This document shows, in pieces, positions 60,180-64,000 of a stretch of 64,000 nt of DNA. Every line of letters begins with the position of its first letter. Within the stretch, counting starts at the first letter, position 1. Location: the NCBI GenBank assembly GCA_002270565.1, contig NQMI01000002.1:434001-498000 (forward strand), written 5' to 3'. The notes under the pieces were generated by a model, which was not told the origin of the DNA, ran no database searches, and saw only the letters and a program-made list of their open reading frames with translations. The position numbers were made by a program, and so were the translations under genes. The stretch is from Stenocarpella maydis. Lineage: Eukaryota; Ascomycota; Sordariomycetes; Diaporthales; Diaporthaceae.

Positions 60180-62031
60180 TCACGCGTTGGTGGCCTGGGG
60201 CCCGCCACGTCCACGCGGAGCGCCGCCGCCTCGGCCCCGAGAGGTGTATCCACCACGTCCACCTCCCTGGCTTCCAGATCGCTGGCCATCAAAGCCGCGC
60301 CCACGTCCGGAGATGCTGCCCCGGTTCTGGTTGTAGTTGGCGCCGCCGTACGCACCAGCCTTCGGGCGACGTGGCTCGACCACAATGTTCTCTCCGTTCA
60401 CCGTGATCGGGCTGGCGCTGATGGCGGCCTGGTAACCTCCGGCGGTGGAGTACTCGACGAAGGCACAGTTCTGAAACGAGGGGTTAGAAAAAAGAATGCA
60501 GCAGCGTGGCGGGGTCAGCAAAACATACCTTGGAGCGGTTGATATCGAAGTACACCATTTCGCCGTAGCTGCCAAGAGCAGCCCTCAGGTCGTCCTCCTT
60601 CACCTTCTCCGTGACAAACTTGACGTATGCCAGCGTGCCTTCCTTTTCGGCGGGAGGGGTGGAAGTGGACTGCTGTCGGCTCTGCCTCTTGGAGTCGGCA
60701 CCCGCAGTCCGCCACTCGCTAGCGGCATCCTTTTCGGCGGGCTGGGCAGTGTTCTCGCTGGACTGGGCAGGAGTAGCGCTGGCCTTTGGCTGGGCGGGAG
60801 CAGCAGCAGCAGAAGCAGATCGCTGCTGGGCGGGCGCCGCAGCACCAGGTGCTGCCTTGGGTAGCGGCACGACGGGCTTGACGGGAACTCCGACGGCGGC
60901 AGCAGCGCGGCTGGCCCAGGACATGGGCTTGGGAGGTCCCTTTGGCTTCTCCGGCTCCGGGGCCGGTGCGGTGCGTGCTGGGGCAGGGGTGGGGCTCGGG
61001 TCCTTGGGGACCTCTGGCTTCTTGGCTTCCTCCTCGGCGATCTCCTGTGCGGTCTTCTCGGGGTCCACAGCGGTCTGGGCCTCCTCAGGCTTGTTGGGAG
61101 CTTCCTCAGCGGCCGGAGCAGCCTCAACAGGAGCCTCGGCCGCAGTGGTGGGAGGGGTGTCCTTGGCCGCGGAGCTGGCCTCCTCCAGCTTCTTGTCAAT
61201 GATCTCGGGGTAAATGGGGGCGGGGGTGGGCTCAGCAGGCTGCTCCACCTGGGCTTTCTCGGGCTCCGGTGCGGCGGCGGCAGGTGTAGAAGCCGGGTCG
61301 GCGGCGGCGGCGGCAGCAGCAGCAGCAGCAGCAGCGGGGGGGGGCTCCTGGGGGGCCTCCATCTCGACTGCAGGGGCCGGCTCAGAGACAGCACCCTCGG
61401 TAGCCTCCTCCTCTCCCTCGTTCACATATCGAAGGATGTCGTTGAGCAGGAAGTATCCGGCGGGTTGCTGAGCGAGGACGAAAGTCTGGACGAACTTCTT
61501 GGGCTCACCGGACTTGTTGCAGATCTCACCAATGACCTGAATGACAATGTTGTCGTAAGAGGCTTGGGAGTCAACATTGGAAACTCGGACCTTGCAGTCA
61601 TGGAAGTCAAGCTCCTTGATGCGCTCCGCAATGGCCTGGCAGAAGAATGAGGTTAGAATGCTATCACACGATCCAAATCATGAGTAGCCAGATGGTAATG
61701 GGAGGGTTGAGGACTAACCTGTCGGCCGACGGCGACGGGAGAGAGTTCGGCCTCGAGACCTTGGACGAACTGGGATCGCTTGTTGTAGAAGAGCTGCGCG
61801 ACTGTTAGCAGGATGCGCGTAGGCTGGCGACTCGTCATTGCATGCACTCACGTGAAGCTTGTCTGGGTTTTTGCTCAGGGTGGTGTAGTATTGTTGGACG
61901 AAGTACCAGCCAACCTCGTCCTTGGATGGGGTGCTGTCGGAGGCGCCGTTGTTGGAGGTGGATGGGGCGTCAGAGGGGGCGCCGCCAGACTCCCGCCATT
62001 GCTCCTGGTGGTTTGTGCCGTTTGTTGCCAT
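60180..62031 (-). CDS. NTF2- and RRM-domain RNA-binding protein, G3BP family (Nxt3/Bre5-like)
   Basis: Four exons: 62031-61852, 61793-61719, 61635-60529 and 60470-60180, giving 550 aa; all introns are phase 0 and 58-83 bp. The NTF2-like domain (~37-160) reads VGWYFVQQYYTTLSKNPDKLH|LFYNKRSQF...GRQ|AIAERIKELDFHDCKV, then VIGEICNKSG and KKFVQTFVLAQQPAGYFLLND. A long Glu/Pro/Ala-rich linker includes a 12-Ala run. An RRM follows at ~420-500 (TLAYVKFV, RNP1-like NCAFVEYS), and the protein ends in an RGG-rich tail (GRGRGFDGQRSG, GGRGGYTSRGRGGG). This is the G3BP/Rasputin/Bre5 layout: stress-granule and mRNP proteins that in yeasts act as cofactor of the Ubp3 deubiquitinase. The domain order and clean splicing make the call firm. 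Confidence 0.93.
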
Positions 62032-63340
62032 GGTGCTCTGGTTTGCTAAGTCTGTGTCTAGAAGGATATATGTGTCGCTCAGGAGGGAGCGGCGTGGGGG
62101 TTCGCGATGTCCTTTGATGTGTTTTGCGCCGCTGCTAAAATCTGGAAGTCGGCTTGGGCAGGGAGAAACCGTGCGGCAGAAACTGGGGGGACGGGGTGGA
62201 GTTCAGCTAAAGGCCGTTCTGCCAGGCGGCGAGGGAAGGTTGAGGGCCAGGCTGGAGACATACCTGTGGACGAGCAGAACAGGGAGATGGAATGTGTCTT
62301 CACGTGCGAAGTCTCAGCTGGAATGACCAGAGTGAAGCCGCCGATGGGTGCTGGACGACCTTTGGCCTAGCTTCAAGCAATGATGACAAAACAATTTGGT
62401 CGGATTAGGGTTGGAGATGGTGGACCGCGCCGGTGGAGGAGGTGGAGGGGTCCAGAGTTAGGGTTTGTCGTGGGAGTCTGCGTCAGAGTCGAAGAAGAAA
62501 ACGAGTCTGAATAATGGGGGGGGCCTCTTGATGTCCTCTGGGGCTCAAAGAGGTGAGTGGCGATGTGTGTGATGATGTCTGTCGGTTGTGTCATTCGCTG
62601 ATGGACTCGTCCGGGTGAGGAGTTGGGGTGGGAAAAAAATAATGACATTGGCTCACGGGAGGATGTTGACGATCCGACGCTGCTACCTGCTGGCCTGCTG
62701 CTACACTAGTGCAAGTAACTCTTCCGGCCAGAGTCCAAGAGCTGGCATAATTCCATGCAAGGGTCTACCCCTCACACCTTTGTGGCAGCTCCAACCTGGG
62801 GATAATAGCGTGGTAGGTATATATGGCTGGTACATACCAGCGGGTATACCTGACATACTATCAGGTGGCCCGACGGCCTGGAAGCTGCCAGCCAGGCACG
62901 GACCTGAAGAATCTATCTTGCTTGGTGCCTTCCAAATGAGACGACTGGACTCTAACCAAGGGCATATTCCGCCACTGGCGATGGCTCACTGCATGAAGCC
63001 GCACTTGATGGGAGCCTGAGCTGGCCGTCTCGGTCTCACCTTGAGGCTGTCCCGGGACTGTCCAGGACTGAATTATCAGTGCTTAGTGTGCATCAACTAC
63101 GTACAAAGGCTTTTTTCAATACCGAGATTCCCCCACTCAACACTCGATCCGTCCTTACCCAGACGCCCCCACAGCGGCAAACATCCCATCGGCCGTGCTT
63201 GCCCGACTGCTTCCCAGAGGGCAAGCTGCAGGCAGGATGCCAATCTACTTGCCAAGACCCAACCCGAGAATTAAATGAGGTTATTCACAGGACAGGGAGA
63301 GCTCTAAATACTCCCCAGATAGTCAGTCACAGTGACCAAC
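62032..63340. other. Intergenic, promoter side of the G3BP-type gene
   Basis: No supported gene. Sequence composition is normal for the window and short open frames lack coding bias. Confidence 0.6.
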
Positions 63341-64000
63341 AAACCTGTTGAAGAAATTCATGAATATGTTTTGTTTTGCATCGTAGATGCATACATACAC
63401 CTTCAGACTCATTGAGGACTTGGCCAGGTACTTGAGTACATTGGCCCTGTTGCAGCTGCTACTGAACTCAGGCATGCACGGTGTGCCCACATCTGCAGCA
63501 GGCCTGTCCCACATTATATTATTGTAAAGCTAGGGTTTCACACTGACATTTAGTGTAAGTGCGATCAAATGGTTCCTCTCAGCATTTGCCTCCTGATGTT
63601 GAGGACAACCCATTCCTGTCCACACCCTCCAAAACACAGCCTGAGATTTCCTGAGCTGGTGTGCTGAATTTGAGCCTTCAGATTGGCCAGTGGCTGCTCG
63701 GGCTGGCCCGCACGCCCAGCACCGATGGTGCCCTGTCACTGGATGTGGTTAGTTATGGTCCCTTTGATATTGTCAAAAAAAAGTCTCCAGACGAGCTGTG
63801 ACACTGGCCTCATCCAGACTGGAGGGAATAAGGAGCCTGCTTCCTGATTATCTGTGACCATAGATAATGCCTCAATTGCCTTCACTTGAGAGTAGAGCAC
63901 TACAAGTAAACACTATCACCCCAAACTACATTTGAGATCATGCCAGGGTGCTGTATCAAATATTAATTATCTGACATTATGTTTCAATGCCTGCCTGGTA
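63341..64000. repeat. CpG-poor segment resembling a degraded repeat
   Basis: About 660 bp with roughly 9 CpG dinucleotides, far fewer than flanking DNA, and many TpG/CpA steps. On the minus strand it reads as a stop-interrupted open frame (for example EAGSLFPPVWMRPVSQLVWR, then a stop). This suggests a mutated transposable-element fragment continuing past the right edge. The family is not identified. Confidence 0.35.

Overview
The window is nuclear DNA of a filamentous ascomycete (Pezizomycotina), most probably a Sordariomycete. The genes carry short spliceosomal introns (about 55-190 bp, GT...AG), strong G/C bias at third codon positions, and fungal-specific families: a velvet regulator, a DUF7729 surface protein and a fungal MDR-type ABC transporter. 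No rRNA, tRNA, CRISPR array or bacterial-type system was recognised. Coordinates of spliced genes below are my own reconstructions, made by keeping frame across consensus splice sites.

Layout. 1-5639: the 5' part of a SARAF-type calcium-entry regulator running off the left edge (minus), then a complete full-size ABCB/MDR transporter (minus). 5640-14653: about 9 kb with no credible gene, holding simple repeats, AT-rich patches and a 584-bp element with 48-bp terminal inverted repeats (8104-8687). 14654-15832: a secreted, probably GPI-anchored DUF7729 protein (plus). 17595-17961: a small unknown gene that appears to carry a 1-nt frameshift. 17962-25189: a second gene-poor stretch with TA-rich, RIP-like sequence and microsatellites, leading into an intronless velvet-domain regulator (25190-26482, plus). 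29042-62031: a gene-dense core, in order: a mitochondrial-targeted helical-repeat protein (minus), a Utp16-like U3 snoRNP protein (plus), an unknown Ser/Pro-rich coiled-coil protein (plus), a 1102-aa dynamin-like GTPase related to nuclear GTPase SLIP-GC (minus), an unknown 698-aa acidic protein (plus), the cyclin-dependent kinase Pho85 (plus), SAGA subunit Sgf73 (plus), a Pmp47/Ant1-type peroxisomal carrier (plus), a NOSIP-type RING/U-box protein (minus), the kinetochore protein Nnf1 (plus), a PH-domain protein (minus) and a G3BP-type NTF2-RRM protein (minus). 62032-64000 is non-coding; its last ~660 bp are CpG-poor and look like degraded repeat DNA.

The genes are mostly unrelated housekeeping functions (transcription, ribosome biogenesis, chromosome segregation, phosphate signalling, organelle transport). 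They do not form a biosynthetic or defence cluster. Two head-to-head pairs share short promoters: 30403-30869 (mitochondrial protein and Utp16) and 53349-53744 (NOSIP and Nnf1).

The most interesting observation is at the 3' end of sgf73. A single in-frame TAG (49043-49045) separates the SCA7-domain protein from 116 further codons, in the same frame and with the same codon bias, that encode a two-finger zinc module. It could be bypassed by a 114-nt alternative intron, by A-to-I editing of UAG, or by readthrough; it could also be a nonsense mutation or sequence error. Two other genes (the peroxisomal carrier and the small gene at 17.6 kb) contain clear 1-nt frameshifts, so sequence error has to be considered alongside biology.
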